This document shows, piece after piece, positions 27,344-35,450 of a stretch of 55,893 nucleotides of DNA. A program made the translations under genes and the position numbers. The notes under the pieces were generated by a model. That model saw only the letters and a list, made by a program, of their open reading frames with translations, was not told the DNA's origin and made no database searches. The stretch is from Pseudomonadota bacterium. Its GTDB lineage: Bacteria; Pseudomonadota; Gammaproteobacteria; Steroidobacterales; Steroidobacteraceae. The stretch lies in assembly GCA_021777555.1 (NCBI GenBank), contig JAJYDK010000024.1:1-55893 (forward strand), given 5' to 3'. The stretch's first letter is position 1, and every line of letters starts with the position of its first letter.

Positions 27344-28849
27344 ATGCCGATGAGGCGCTGGTGGGATCGCGCCCAACCCGTGGTGGGCGCCCCGGGCGCC
27401 CGGGGCTTGGGTGTCGGCAGAGAGGAATGGTTGCAGGTCGCGCGGGATGTGGCGGCATCGGGCGGTGCGTTCCTCTCGCTCTGGACCACCCTCAACGATG
27501 ATGGAGCACGGGGGCCCGCCACGGACTCCCCCGGCGATACCGCCGTATACTGCGCGTATCTCACGGACCAAGGCGTATTGATCGCCGAGCTCGCCCTCCC
27601 GCGCGAGGGCGAAGAGCCGACGTACCCGGGGCTCGAGGAGATCTTCCCGGCCGCCTCGCGCCTGCAGCGCGCCGCGTCCGATCTTTCGGGCATGCGCTCG
27701 AGCGACCCGGACACGAGGCCCTGGCTGAATCACGAAAGACCCTACGAGTTCATCCGCGTGGACGGGGAGGGCGTGCACGAGATCGCCGTGGGACCGGTGC
27801 ATGCGGGGACCATCGAGCCCGGGCATTTCCGATTCTCGGTCGTGGGCGAGAAGGTGCTCAGGCTCGAGGCGCACCTCGGCTACGTGCACAAGGGCATCGA
27901 GCGGCGCTTCTGCGGGCTGCCCATTCTCGAGGGCCATCGGCTGGCGGCGCGCGTGTCGGGCGATTCGGCGGTGGCGTTCTCCTGGGCCTACTGTCAGGCG
28001 CTCGAGGGCATGAGCGGTTGCGCGGTCCCGCGGCGAGCGGTCTGGCTCCGCGCCGTCTGTCTCGAGCTCGAGCGTCTGGCCAATCATGTCGCCGATCTCG
28101 GGGCGCTCGGCAATGACGCCGGATTCGCGTTCGGGCTCGCGCAGTTCTCCCGCCTCAAGGAGGATCTGCTGCGGGCCATCTCGGCCGCGTTCGGTCGTCG
28201 CTACCTGTTCGACATCGTCGTGCCGGGCGGCATGGCCGTCGACCTGTCGCAGGAAACGGCAGACGCGCTCGCCGACACCGTGCGCGCAGTCTGCTCAGAG
28301 GCCACCGAATTGCGCGGTATCTACGATGAGCACGAAGGCGTTCGCGATCGCTTCACGGCGGCGGGCTGCCTCGAGACGCCGCTGGCAGCCAGGCTTGGCG
28401 TGCTCGGATTGGTGGGCCGCGCGAGTGGACTCGGGCGCGACCTGCGTGTGGATGTTCCATGGCCCCCGTACACCGAGCTGTACGTTGCGAAGGCCGTGCA
28501 GCAGGGGGGCGATGTCGCTGCGAGGGTGGCAGTGCGTTTCGATGAGGCGCGCGAGTCGGGGCGTTTGCTGCTGCAATTGCTGTCCGCACTCCCGGACGGC
28601 GAGCGCGCAGCGGCCATGGATTCCCCGGCGGACGGCGCATTCGGCGTGGGTCTCGTCGAGGGTTGGCGCGGGCCCGTGCTGGTTGCGCTGCAGGCGGGAC
28701 CGGAGGGCTCGATCCGCCGCTGCCATCCTCACGATCCGTCCTGGCAGAACTGGCCGGCGCTGGAGTACGCCATCATGGGCAACATCGTGCCGGACTTCCC
28801 GCTCATCAACAAATCGTTCAACCTGGCCTACAGCGGCGTGGATCTCTGA
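27344..28849 (+). CDS. HyfG-like large subunit without nickel ligands (Ehr type)
   Basis: Fusion of a NuoC-like 30-kDa domain (residues 20-130, ending YPGLEEIFPAASRLQRAASDL) and a NuoD/NiFe-large-subunit domain (residues 135-501), 501 residues. In true group 4 hydrogenases the first motif is RxCGxC and the C-terminal motif DPCxxC, whose four Cys bind Ni-Fe. Here they read R203-V-S-G-D-S208 and N489-K-S-F-N-L, so all four ligands are lost. The protein therefore cannot hold a NiFe centre and resembles the Ehr subunits described between hydrogenases and complex I. Start ATG has GGAGGAG at 27331-27337. Confidence 0.88.
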   Translation: MPMRRWWDRAQPVVGAPGARGLGVGREEWLQVARDVAASGGAFLSLWTTLNDDGARGPATDSPGDTAVYCAYLTDQGVLIAELALPREGEEPTYPGLEEIFPAASRLQRAASDLSGMRSSDPDTRPWLNHERPYEFIRVDGEGVHEIAVGPVHAGTIEPGHFRFSVVGEKVLRLEAHLGYVHKGIERRFCGLPILEGHRLAARVSGDSAVAFSWAYCQALEGMSGCAVPRRAVWLRAVCLELERLANHVADLGALGNDAGFAFGLAQFSRLKEDLLRAISAAFGRRYLFDIVVPGGMAVDLSQETADALADTVRAVCSEATELRGIYDEHEGVRDRFTAAGCLETPLAARLGVLGLVGRASGLGRDLRVDVPWPPYTELYVAKAVQQGGDVAARVAVRFDEARESGRLLLQLLSALPDGERAAAMDSPADGAFGVGLVEGWRGPVLVALQAGPEGSIRRCHPHDPSWQNWPALEYAIMGNIVPDFPLINKSFNLAYSGVDL

Positions 28850-28851
28850 TC

Positions 28852-29361
28852 GTGCTGAAGACGCTGCGCAAGATCGCATCGATCGGACTCGTGTCGGAGG
28901 CTGCGCCGCAGACCGATGCGGTGCTGCGCGTCCGCAGCGCGCTCGATGAGCGCATCACCTCGGTGCTCGGACGCGCACTGTGCATCCGCCACGTGGATGC
29001 GGGTTCCTGCAACGGCTGTGAGCTGGAGATCCAGGCGCTCGGCAATCCGTACTACAACCTGGAAGGCCGCAACCTGCGCTTCGTCGCCAGTCCCCGGCAC
29101 GCGGATCTGCTGCTCGTCACGGGCCCGGTGGTGCGCAACATGGAGGCGGCGTTGAAGCGTGTCTACGCGGCCACGCCCGACCCCAAACTGGTGGTGGCCG
29201 TGGGGGACTGCGGCTGCACCGGCGGGATTCTCGGGGAGTGCCCCGCCGCGCTCGGCCGGGTCTCGAGCGTCATTCCGGTGGATGTGGCTGTGCCCGGTTG
29301 TCCACCGAGCCCGGTGAGAATTCTGCAGGGAATCCTCACCGCCATTTCTGCGACGGCGTGA
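28852..29361 (+). CDS. hyfI: HyfI/NuoB-like iron-sulfur subunit
   Basis: Small [4Fe-4S] subunit of 169 residues (GTG start two bases after the large-subunit stop). The four cluster ligands of the NuoB/small-subunit family are present: Cys53 and Cys56 in SCNGCE, Cys120 in VGDCGC and Cys150 in PGCPP. This corresponds to cluster N2 of complex I, so the electron-accepting site is intact although the NiFe site is gone. It closes the operon. No ferredoxin-like subunit (HyfA or HyfH) or formate dehydrogenase follows, so the electron donor is unknown. Confidence 0.9.
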   Translation: MLKTLRKIASIGLVSEAAPQTDAVLRVRSALDERITSVLGRALCIRHVDAGSCNGCELEIQALGNPYYNLEGRNLRFVASPRHADLLLVTGPVVRNMEAALKRVYAATPDPKLVVAVGDCGCTGGILGECPAALGRVSSVIPVDVAVPGCPPSPVRILQGILTAISATA

Positions 29362-29388
29362 GTCGCCGCTCCCGTCCGTCTCGCATCG

Positions 29389-29634
29389 TCACTTCGAGGG
29401 GCGGGAATTCAAGGCGCGCCAGAGCATCGGTAAGGTGGCGACGACAAAGACCCGGAACGCGATCTGCGCCCCGACCCTCCAGTTGAGCGCAAGATGAAAG
29501 CGCTCGAAGAACCCCAGGTTGTGTCCCACGTCGGTCGAGATGATCAAGACGGTCGCAATGACACCGACCCGTGGGCGCACAAACAGCAGCATGGCGGCCA
29601 AGGGATCGAGAAAGGTCAGTGACCTCCAGTACAC
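29389..29634 (-). pseudogene. Probable 5'-truncated membrane-protein remnant
   Basis: Open frame of 81 residues with two or three hydrophobic stretches (LDPLAAMLLFVRPRVGVIATVLIISTDVGHN, and a later segment FRVFVVATLPMLW). Its start (VYWRSLTFLDPLAAM) looks like the middle of a small membrane protein. The frame stays open upstream, but codes for polar, low-complexity residues that overlap the asd leader region. The first helix and the start therefore appear lost. I do not recognise the family with certainty. It could also be a complete short protein starting at the GTG at 29634. Confidence 0.4.
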
Positions 29635-29670
29635 CCGCGTGACCTCCGGGGTGGCGCCGCGACGGACCGC

Positions 29671-29699
29671 TTTACAGGCCGCGGCGCTTCCGGTAGCTT
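29671..29699 (+). promoter_or_regulatory. Possible promoter of the asd leader
   Basis: TTTACA (29671-29676, five of six consensus positions) and TAGCTT (29694-29699, three of six, including the first TA and last T) are separated by 17 bp. Transcription would start at about 29706, only a few bases before the leader-peptide ATG, giving a nearly leaderless message. The -10 is weak, so this is a suggestion only. Confidence 0.3.
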
Positions 29700-29708
29700 C
29701 CGAGCACC

Positions 29709-29780
29709 ATGTTCCCGAAAAAGCGCACGATTACCCTCAAGAAGCCCGTAGGCGGGGCTCTGGGGGACTGCGCGCGCTGA
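29709..29780 (+). CDS. Candidate leader peptide upstream of asd
   Basis: Short frame of 23 residues reading MFPKKRTITLKK in its first 12, then PVGGALGDCAR and a TGA stop. It has four Lys, two Thr and one Ile in the first 12 residues; all three are end products of the aspartate-semialdehyde branch. Its 3' half overlaps the 5' arm of a long hairpin that competes with the terminator just downstream. No strong ribosome binding site precedes the ATG; initiation could be leaderless. Function as an attenuation peptide is inferred from this arrangement. Confidence 0.5.
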   Translation: MFPKKRTITLKKPVGGALGDCAR

Positions 29781-29846
29781 GAAGCGTCCGGGAAGTCCGA
29801 AGACCCAGAGGCCCCGCCGGCACCGCCGTCGGGGCCTTTGTTTTTT
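29751..29846 (+). promoter_or_regulatory. Candidate attenuator: mutually exclusive antiterminator and terminator hairpins before asd
   Basis: Terminator: AGGCCCCG (29809-29816) pairs with CGGGGCCT (29830-29837) and is followed by TTGTTTTTT (29838-29846). Alternative structure: GGCGGGGC (29751-29758), TCTGGG (29759-29764) and GGACT (29765-29769) pair with GCCCCGCC (29811-29818), CCCAGA (29804-29809) and AGTCC (29794-29798). That makes a 19-bp imperfect stem that uses up the terminator's 5' arm. Its own 5' arm lies within codons 15-21 of the leader frame. A ribosome reaching the stop would cover it and favour termination; one stalled at the early Lys/Thr codons would leave it free. Confidence 0.6.
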
Positions 29847-29873
29847 CCCCAGCCTGAACATCGGAGCTCGTAC

Positions 29874-30899
29874 ATGTCATCTGGTCGTTCTGCCGGCGCC
29901 TCGCCGGTCGTCGCGGTCGTCGGCGCCACCGGGGCCGTCGGCGTCGAATTGATCCGCTGTCTCGAGGAGCGGCGCTTCCCGCTCTCGAGGCTGCGCCTGC
30001 TCGCCTCGGCGCGCTCGGCGGGCAAGACGCTGCCGTTTCGCGGCCAGGAGATTCCCGTGGAGGAGCTGAAGGAGGACAGCTTCCGCGGGGTGGACATTGC
30101 GCTGTTCTCGGCCGGGGGCGGCATCTCCAAGCGCTATGCGCCGCTCGCGGTCGAGCAGGGGTCGGTGGTGGTGGACAATTCCTCGGCATTCCGGCGCGAT
30201 CCGGGCGTGCCGCTGGTGGTGCCGGAGATCAATCCGCAGACGATCAAGAGCCACCAGGGCATCATCGCCAACCCCAATTGCTCGACCATCATCTCCATCA
30301 CGCCGCTGTGGCCGGTGCACCGCAGGAATCCCATCCGGCGCATGATCGTTGCCACCTACCAGGCGGCCTCGGGGGCGGGGGCGGCCGCCATGGAGGAGCT
30401 GCGCGAGTCGACCCGCGCCTATCTCGAGGGGCGGCCCTTCCAGCCCACCGTGCTCCCGCATCCCTACGCCTTCAACCTGTTCAGCCACAACTCGAAGATC
30501 GATCCCGAGAACGGCTACAACGAGGAGGAGATGAAGGTGGTGCACGAGACGCACAAGATCTTCGGCGCCAGCGACATCCGCATCGCCGCCACCTGCGTGC
30601 GGGTGCCGGTGCTGCGCGCGCACTCCATCGCCATCAATTTCGAGTGCGAGCGGCCGATCACCCCCGCGGAGGTGCGCGACATCGTGGCCACCGCGCCGGG
30701 CGTCAAGGTGGTCGATGATCCCGAGCGCAACTATTTCCCCATGCCGAAGGACGCCTCGGGTGGGGATCCCATTCTCGTCGGCCGCATCCGGCGCGACATC
30801 TCGGACCCGAGCGGCCGCTCGATCGCGATCTTCGTCGCGGGGGATCAGCTTCTCAAGGGCGCGGCGCTCAATGCCGTGCAGATCGCCGAGCTGCTCTGA
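29874..30899 (+). CDS. asd: Aspartate-semialdehyde dehydrogenase
   Basis: Reduces aspartyl phosphate to aspartate semialdehyde with NADPH, the branch point for Lys/diaminopimelate, Met, Thr and Ile. The protein has 341 residues. The Rossmann start VVAVVGATGAVGVELIRCL, catalytic Cys in NPNCSTIISITPL (about residue 135) and catalytic His in RVPVLRAHSIAINFE are intact. The ATG at 29874 follows GGAG at 29862-29865. An in-frame TTG upstream lies inside the terminator T-tract and is rejected. It is the USG-1/Asd2 type common in proteobacteria. Preceded by a candidate attenuator. Confidence 0.95.
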   Translation: MSSGRSAGASPVVAVVGATGAVGVELIRCLEERRFPLSRLRLLASARSAGKTLPFRGQEIPVEELKEDSFRGVDIALFSAGGGISKRYAPLAVEQGSVVVDNSSAFRRDPGVPLVVPEINPQTIKSHQGIIANPNCSTIISITPLWPVHRRNPIRRMIVATYQAASGAGAAAMEELRESTRAYLEGRPFQPTVLPHPYAFNLFSHNSKIDPENGYNEEEMKVVHETHKIFGASDIRIAATCVRVPVLRAHSIAINFECERPITPAEVRDIVATAPGVKVVDDPERNYFPMPKDASGGDPILVGRIRRDISDPSGRSIAIFVAGDQLLKGAALNAVQIAELL

Positions 30900-30927
30900 G
30901 GCGACCCCTGGGCAGGCGCTCCGGCGC

Positions 30928-32196
30928 CTACAACAGGTCCCTCAGCCGGTAGTACAGCATCGCCAGCACGAGCAGCGGGCGCCGCGCGAGCGCGCCGCCC
31001 GGGAAGTCGCGGTGCGGGATTCGCGTGAATATGTCGAACCGCTCGGCCTCCCCGGCGACCGCCTCGGCGACCAGCTTGCCGGCGATCCCGGTGAGGGCGA
31101 TGCCGTGCCCGGAGAAGCCCTGCAGGAAGTACACGTTGGGCATCAGCCGGCCGAAGTGCGGCGCGCGGTTCAGGGTGATGTCGACGAAGCCGCCCCAGGT
31201 ATATTCGATGTCCACATCCGCGAGCTGCGGGAAGACCTTCAGCATGCGCGCGCGCGTGGCCCGGCGGGCGTCGAAATTGCCGAGTCCCGAGTAGCTCACC
31301 CGCCCGCCGAAGAGCAGGCGGTGGTCGGCCGACAGCCGGAAATAATCGAGCACCCAGTTCATGTCGCTCACCGCCGCATGGTTGGCGATCAGGGCCCGTG
31401 CGCGGCGCTCCCCGAGCGGCTCGGTGGCCACGATGTGGGTCCCGACTGCCATGATCTTCGATGAGAGTGCGGGGGCGGTGCTGCCCAGGTAGACATTGCC
31501 GCAGAGGATCAGGTGGCGCGCGCGAACCTCTCCGCGCTCCGTGCTGACGTGCGCCGCGGTGAATCCCGTGGCACGTGTTTCCTCGTAGATGCGCACTCCC
31601 TGGCTCTGCGCCGCCGCGGCGAGCCCGAGGGTGTAATTGAGTGGGTGAAGATGGCCGCTTTGGGCGTCGTACAGGGCGCCGATGTAGCGTTTCGTGGCCA
31701 GAGTCGCACACACCTCCTCGCGCGACATGTGGCGGACACTGTGATATCCTAGCCGGTTCCTCAGCTCCTCGATCTCCTCGTGCAGCTCCCGCTCGTGCCG
31801 GGGCTTGATGGCGGTGAGCATGTATCCATCGACCCAGTCACAGTCGATGTGGAAGCGCTCGATCAGCCGGCGGGTGAGGGCCAGCGCTTGCGTCGAGATG
31901 TCCCAGATGGCCCGGGAGGCGGGTCCGCCGACCAGCCGCTCGAGCCGGGTCTGCCCGCAGGCGACACCGTGGATGACCTGGCCGCCGCTGCGGCCCGAGG
32001 CGCCCCAGCCGATGCGGTGCTGCTCGAGCAGCACGACGGAATAGCCCCGCTCGGCCAGGTGCAGCGCCGCCGAGCAACCGGCGATACCGCCGCCGATGAC
32101 GCAGACATCGCAGCTCACCGAGCCGCTCAGGGGCTCCCTGCGGGGCGCGGGATGGGCGGAGGCGGCGTAGTACGAAACAGCGTGGGCGGCGGGCAT
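30928..32196 (-). CDS. puuB: Gamma-glutamylputrescine oxidase-like FAD-dependent oxidoreductase
   Basis: DAO-family flavoenzyme of 422 residues. The FAD-binding motif CDVCVIGGGIAGCSAALHLAERGYSVVLLEQ begins near residue 30, followed by GWGASGRSGGQVIHG, typical of PuuB/OrdL. The C-terminal flavin segment FLQGFSGHGIALTGIAGKLVAEAV is present. In the Puu pathway PuuB oxidises gamma-glutamylputrescine to the aldehyde with release of NH3 and H2O2. Divergence from puuD-puuA supports this rather than another amine oxidase. The start at 32196 gives a normal N-terminus; upstream frame crosses the intergenic gap and puuD. Confidence 0.85.
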   Translation of the reverse strand: MPAAHAVSYYAASAHPAPRREPLSGSVSCDVCVIGGGIAGCSAALHLAERGYSVVLLEQHRIGWGASGRSGGQVIHGVACGQTRLERLVGGPASRAIWDISTQALALTRRLIERFHIDCDWVDGYMLTAIKPRHERELHEEIEELRNRLGYHSVRHMSREEVCATLATKRYIGALYDAQSGHLHPLNYTLGLAAAAQSQGVRIYEETRATGFTAAHVSTERGEVRARHLILCGNVYLGSTAPALSSKIMAVGTHIVATEPLGERRARALIANHAAVSDMNWVLDYFRLSADHRLLFGGRVSYSGLGNFDARRATRARMLKVFPQLADVDIEYTWGGFVDITLNRAPHFGRLMPNVYFLQGFSGHGIALTGIAGKLVAEAVAGEAERFDIFTRIPHRDFPGGALARRPLLVLAMLYYRLRDLL

Positions 32197-32225
32197 GGTG
32201 CTCTCTATAATAGCCCGCACATCCA
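32196..32225. promoter_or_regulatory. Very short divergent puuB/puuD gap with a TATAAT
   Basis: The two start codons face away from each other across 28 bases. The gap contains TATAAT at 32204-32209 and, read on the minus strand, TATTAT. No -35 hexamer is visible at 16-18 bp on either strand, and both messages would be almost leaderless. Promoters may instead overlap the coding starts. One regulator bound here (a PuuR-like repressor, for example) would control both sides; no such gene is in the window. Confidence 0.25.
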
Positions 32226-32980
32226 TGACATCGGCGCGACCCCTCATTGGCCTACCCGCGGACCGCCGCATGATCGGCGCGCACCCGTTTCACGTCGTGG
32301 GGGAGAAGTACGCCCGGGCGCTGCTCGATGCCGCGGACGCGCTGCCGCTGCTGATCCCCTCGCTTGCCGAGGAGCTGCGCTTCGATGAGCTGGCCGATCG
32401 CCTGGACGGGCTGCTGTTCACGGGCAGCCCCTCCAATGTCGAGCCGCACCGCTATTCCGGCCCGCCGAGCGTTCCGGGTACGCTGCACGATCCGGCCCGG
32501 GACGCCACGACGCTGCCGCTCATCCGCAAGGCCCTCGAGAAGGGCGTGCCGGTGCTCGGGATCTGCCGGGGCTTCCAGGAGGTCAATGTGGCCTTTGGCG
32601 GAAGCCTGCACCAGCGGGTGCACGAGGTCCCGGGGCACCTGGATCACCGCGACGACGACAGCCAGCCGCTCGAGGTGCAGTACGGGCCCGCGCACGAGGT
32701 GATCCTCGAGCCCGGCGGTGTGCTGCGCACCCTGGCCCACTCCGACCGGGTCCGGGTCAATTCCCTGCATTGGCAGGGCATCGAGCGCCTGGGCGAGGGG
32801 CTCAGAGTCGAGGCGCGGGCGCCCGACGGCCTGGTCGAGGCGTTTCGAGTGGAAGGTGCCGCGCGCTTCGCGATGGCCGTGCAGTGGCACCCGGAATGGA
32901 AGGTCATGGAGAATCCGTTTTCCCGCGCATTATTTGCGACGTTCGGCGCCGCGTGCCGCGACCGCGCGCGGTCGCGCTGA
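32225..32980 (+). CDS. puuD: Gamma-glutamyl-gamma-aminobutyrate hydrolase
   Basis: Class I glutamine-amidotransferase-like hydrolase of 251 residues that releases GABA and glutamate in the Puu putrescine pathway. The nucleophile Cys is in PVLGICRGFQEVNVAFGGSL (about residue 115), and the His/Glu pair is in VQWHPEWK near the C-terminus. The ATG at 32225 begins the conserved PLIGLPADRR strand; an in-frame ATG at 32195 would overlap puuB. The next gene starts 11 bases after the stop. Confidence 0.9.
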   Translation: MTSARPLIGLPADRRMIGAHPFHVVGEKYARALLDAADALPLLIPSLAEELRFDELADRLDGLLFTGSPSNVEPHRYSGPPSVPGTLHDPARDATTLPLIRKALEKGVPVLGICRGFQEVNVAFGGSLHQRVHEVPGHLDHRDDDSQPLEVQYGPAHEVILEPGGVLRTLAHSDRVRVNSLHWQGIERLGEGLRVEARAPDGLVEAFRVEGAARFAMAVQWHPEWKVMENPFSRALFATFGAACRDRARSR

Positions 32981-32991
32981 AAGGTTTACCC

Positions 32992-34332
32992 ATGGTGAGT
33001 GAGATCAGGCAATTCTTCCGCGACCACAGCATTTCCGAGGTGGAGGCCATCATTCCGGACATGGCGGGCATCGCGCGCGGCAAGATCATGCCGGCGGAGA
33101 AATTCGCGGAGGACGGCGGCATGCGCCTGCCGGAGAGTGTCTTCCTGCAGACCGTGACCGGCGACTACCCGCCGGATACCAGCCCGGCCATGAGCCCGGC
33201 GGAAATCGACATCGTCCTGAAGGCGGACGCGAAGACGGTGCGGCGCGTGCCCTGGGCCGCCGAGCCCACCGCCCAGGTGATCCACGACTGCTTCTACGCC
33301 GACGGCCGGCGGGTGACCATGGCGCCCCGGCATGTCCTGCGCAACATCGTGGAGCTCTACGCCCAGCGCGGCTGGGAGCCGGTCGTGGCCCCTGAGCTCG
33401 AGTTCTACCTCGTCGAGCAGAACAAGGACGCCGATTACCCGCTGCGACCCCCGGTCGGCCGCTCGGGACGCGCCGAGCCCGGCCGCCAGTCCTACAGCAT
33501 CGCCGCGGTCAACGAGTTCGATCCGCTGTTCGACGATATCTATCAGTTCTGCGAGGACCAGGACATCGAGATCGACACCCTGATCCACGAGGACGGACCG
33601 GCGCAGATGGAAATCAATCTGATCCACGGTCGCCCGATGGACCTGGCGGATCAGGCGTTCCTCTTCAAGCGCACCGCGCGCGAGGCGGCGCTGCGTCACA
33701 AAATATACGCGACCTTCATGGCCAAGCCCCACGCCAAGGAGCCCGGCAGCGCCATGCACATCCACCAGAGCGTGGTGGACATCAAGACACGGCGCAACGT
33801 CTTCAGTAATCCCGACGGCACGCCCTCGCCGCTGTTCTTCTCCCACATCGGCGGGCTGCAGAAGTATCTGCCGGCGGCCATGGCGCTGTTCTGCGCCAAT
33901 GTCAACTCCTACCGCCGCCTGACTCGGTATCTCTCGGCGCCGATCAACGTGCACTGGGGCTACGACAACCGCACTGCGGGACTGCGCGTGCCGATGTCCG
34001 AGCCCGAGGACCGGCGTGTCGAGAATCGCGTCGGCGGAGCGGACGCCAATCCCTATATCGCCATCGCGGCCTCGCTCGCCTGCGGCTATCTCGGCATGGT
34101 GGAGGCCCTGCAACCCTCCGATCCGATCACCGGCAGCGCGCACGAGCTGCCCTTCGGGCTGCCCCGCTCGCTCGATGAGGCGCTGCGCGAGCTCAAGCGC
34201 AGCGCGCCCCTGGTCAGGGTTCTCGGCGAGCCGTTCGTCTCGGCGTTCACCATCGTCAAAGAGGCCGAGTACGAAGTCTTCCTGCAGGTCATCAGCTCCT
34301 GGGAACGCGAGCATCTGCTGCTGAACGTCTGA
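32992..34332 (+). CDS. puuA: Glutamate-putrescine ligase (glutamine synthetase family)
   Basis: Glutamine synthetase-type ligase of 446 residues joining glutamate to putrescine with ATP, the first Puu step. Conserved GS parts are PELEFYLVEQ (metal-binding Glu), AQMEINLIHG, MAKPHAKEPGSAMHIHQSV (the His/metal region) and NRTAGLRVPMSEPEDRRVENRVGGADANPYIA. The latter lacks the adenylylation tyrosine context of GlnA, as in PuuA. The ATG at 32992 starts the typical EIRQFFRDHSISEVEAIIPDMAG beginning. Only four bases separate it from the PotF-like gene. Confidence 0.9.
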   Translation: MVSEIRQFFRDHSISEVEAIIPDMAGIARGKIMPAEKFAEDGGMRLPESVFLQTVTGDYPPDTSPAMSPAEIDIVLKADAKTVRRVPWAAEPTAQVIHDCFYADGRRVTMAPRHVLRNIVELYAQRGWEPVVAPELEFYLVEQNKDADYPLRPPVGRSGRAEPGRQSYSIAAVNEFDPLFDDIYQFCEDQDIEIDTLIHEDGPAQMEINLIHGRPMDLADQAFLFKRTAREAALRHKIYATFMAKPHAKEPGSAMHIHQSVVDIKTRRNVFSNPDGTPSPLFFSHIGGLQKYLPAAMALFCANVNSYRRLTRYLSAPINVHWGYDNRTAGLRVPMSEPEDRRVENRVGGADANPYIAIAASLACGYLGMVEALQPSDPITGSAHELPFGLPRSLDEALRELKRSAPLVRVLGEPFVSAFTIVKEAEYEVFLQVISSWEREHLLLNV

Positions 34333-34335
34333 GCC

Positions 34336-35442
34336 ATGAATACACTGCGCAGCATCGTGATGATCGCCCTGGCGAGTCTGCTCGCCGCCTGCTCGGGCGC
34401 AGGCAAGAGCGCCGGCGAGGCGAAGGTGGTCAACGTCTACAACTGGTCGGATTACATCGATCCGCATGTGATCACCGATTTCGAGAGGAAGTACGGCATC
34501 CACGTCAACTACGACGTGTTCGACAAGAACGAGGTGCTCGAGACCAAGCTCCTCACCGGCAACTCGGGCTATGACGTGGTGGTGCCTTCAGGGCCGTTCC
34601 TCGAGCTCGAGATCCGCGCCGGCGCGCTGCGGCCGCTCGACAAATCGCTGCTGCCCAACATGAAGTACCTCGATCCGGGCATCGAGCGCAGTCTCGCGCA
34701 ATACGATCCGGGCAACCGTCATGCGGTCGATTACATGTGGATCACCTCGGGCCTGGGCTACAACGCGCAGATGATCAAGGCCCGCATGCCCGACGCTCCG
34801 GTCGACAGCTGGAAGATGCTCTACGATCCGGCCGTGGTCTCGAAGTTCAAGAACTGCGGCGTGACCATCCTCGATGAGCCGACCGAAGTGATCGGCACGG
34901 TGCTGCTCTATCTCGGCAAGAACCCGAACAGTCAGTCGCCCGCCGACCTCGCCGCGGCGCAGAAAGTGCTGATGTCCATCCGTCCCTACGTGCGCTACGT
35001 GAACTCCTCGCGATACATCAATGATCTCGCCAACGGCGAGATCTGCCTCGCCCTCGGCTGGTCGGGCGATGTGAAGATGGCGGAGCTGCGCGCCCGGCAG
35101 GCGGGCAAGACCTATCGTATCGTCTATTCCATTCCCAAAGAGGGCGCGGTGGAGAATTTCGACACGCTGGCGATTCCGGCGGACGCGCCGCATCCGGACA
35201 ACGCGCACCTGTTCATCAATTATCTGCTCGATCCGCACGTCGCTGCGCGCAACTCCAACCACGTGCGCTACGCCAACGGCGACTCGGCGTCGCTCCCCTT
35301 CGTCGATCCCGCCGTCAAAGACGATCCGGGCATCTACCCCCCGCCGGCGGTGCTCTCGCACCTGGTGCCGGAGCGGGCCAAGTCGATGCAGTTCATGCGG
35401 GAGCTGACCGCCGCGTGGACGGCGTTCAAGACCGGGACTTGA
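34336..35442 (+). CDS. potF: Polyamine ABC transporter, substrate-binding lipoprotein
   Basis: Periplasmic polyamine-binding protein of 368 residues. The N-terminus carries a lipobox (SLLAACSG, Cys at about 19), so it is membrane-anchored, unlike soluble E. coli PotF. Ligand-box residues are visible: YNWSDYIDP (Trp/Ser/Asp) and LGWSGDVKMAE (Trp and Asp that clamp the amine). It sits directly after puuA, so the imported polyamine, probably putrescine, feeds gamma-glutamylation. Confidence 0.92.
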   Translation: MNTLRSIVMIALASLLAACSGAGKSAGEAKVVNVYNWSDYIDPHVITDFERKYGIHVNYDVFDKNEVLETKLLTGNSGYDVVVPSGPFLELEIRAGALRPLDKSLLPNMKYLDPGIERSLAQYDPGNRHAVDYMWITSGLGYNAQMIKARMPDAPVDSWKMLYDPAVVSKFKNCGVTILDEPTEVIGTVLLYLGKNPNSQSPADLAAAQKVLMSIRPYVRYVNSSRYINDLANGEICLALGWSGDVKMAELRARQAGKTYRIVYSIPKEGAVENFDTLAIPADAPHPDNAHLFINYLLDPHVAARNSNHVRYANGDSASLPFVDPAVKDDPGIYPPPAVLSHLVPERAKSMQFMRELTAAWTAFKTGT

Positions 35443-35450
35443 CTGTCCCA

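Noticed and set aside
22211-29361. Calling the operon an active hydrogenase-4
   Set aside because: All four nickel-binding cysteines are replaced and no ferredoxin subunits are present.
29838-29873. TTG start for asd, 36 bases upstream of the ATG
   Set aside because: It lies in the terminator T-tract, and the extra residues are not part of the Asd family; GGAG fits the ATG at 29874.
32204-32209. TATAAT as a firm puuD promoter
   Set aside because: There is no -35 at the right spacing and the message would be almost leaderless; kept only as a low-confidence note.
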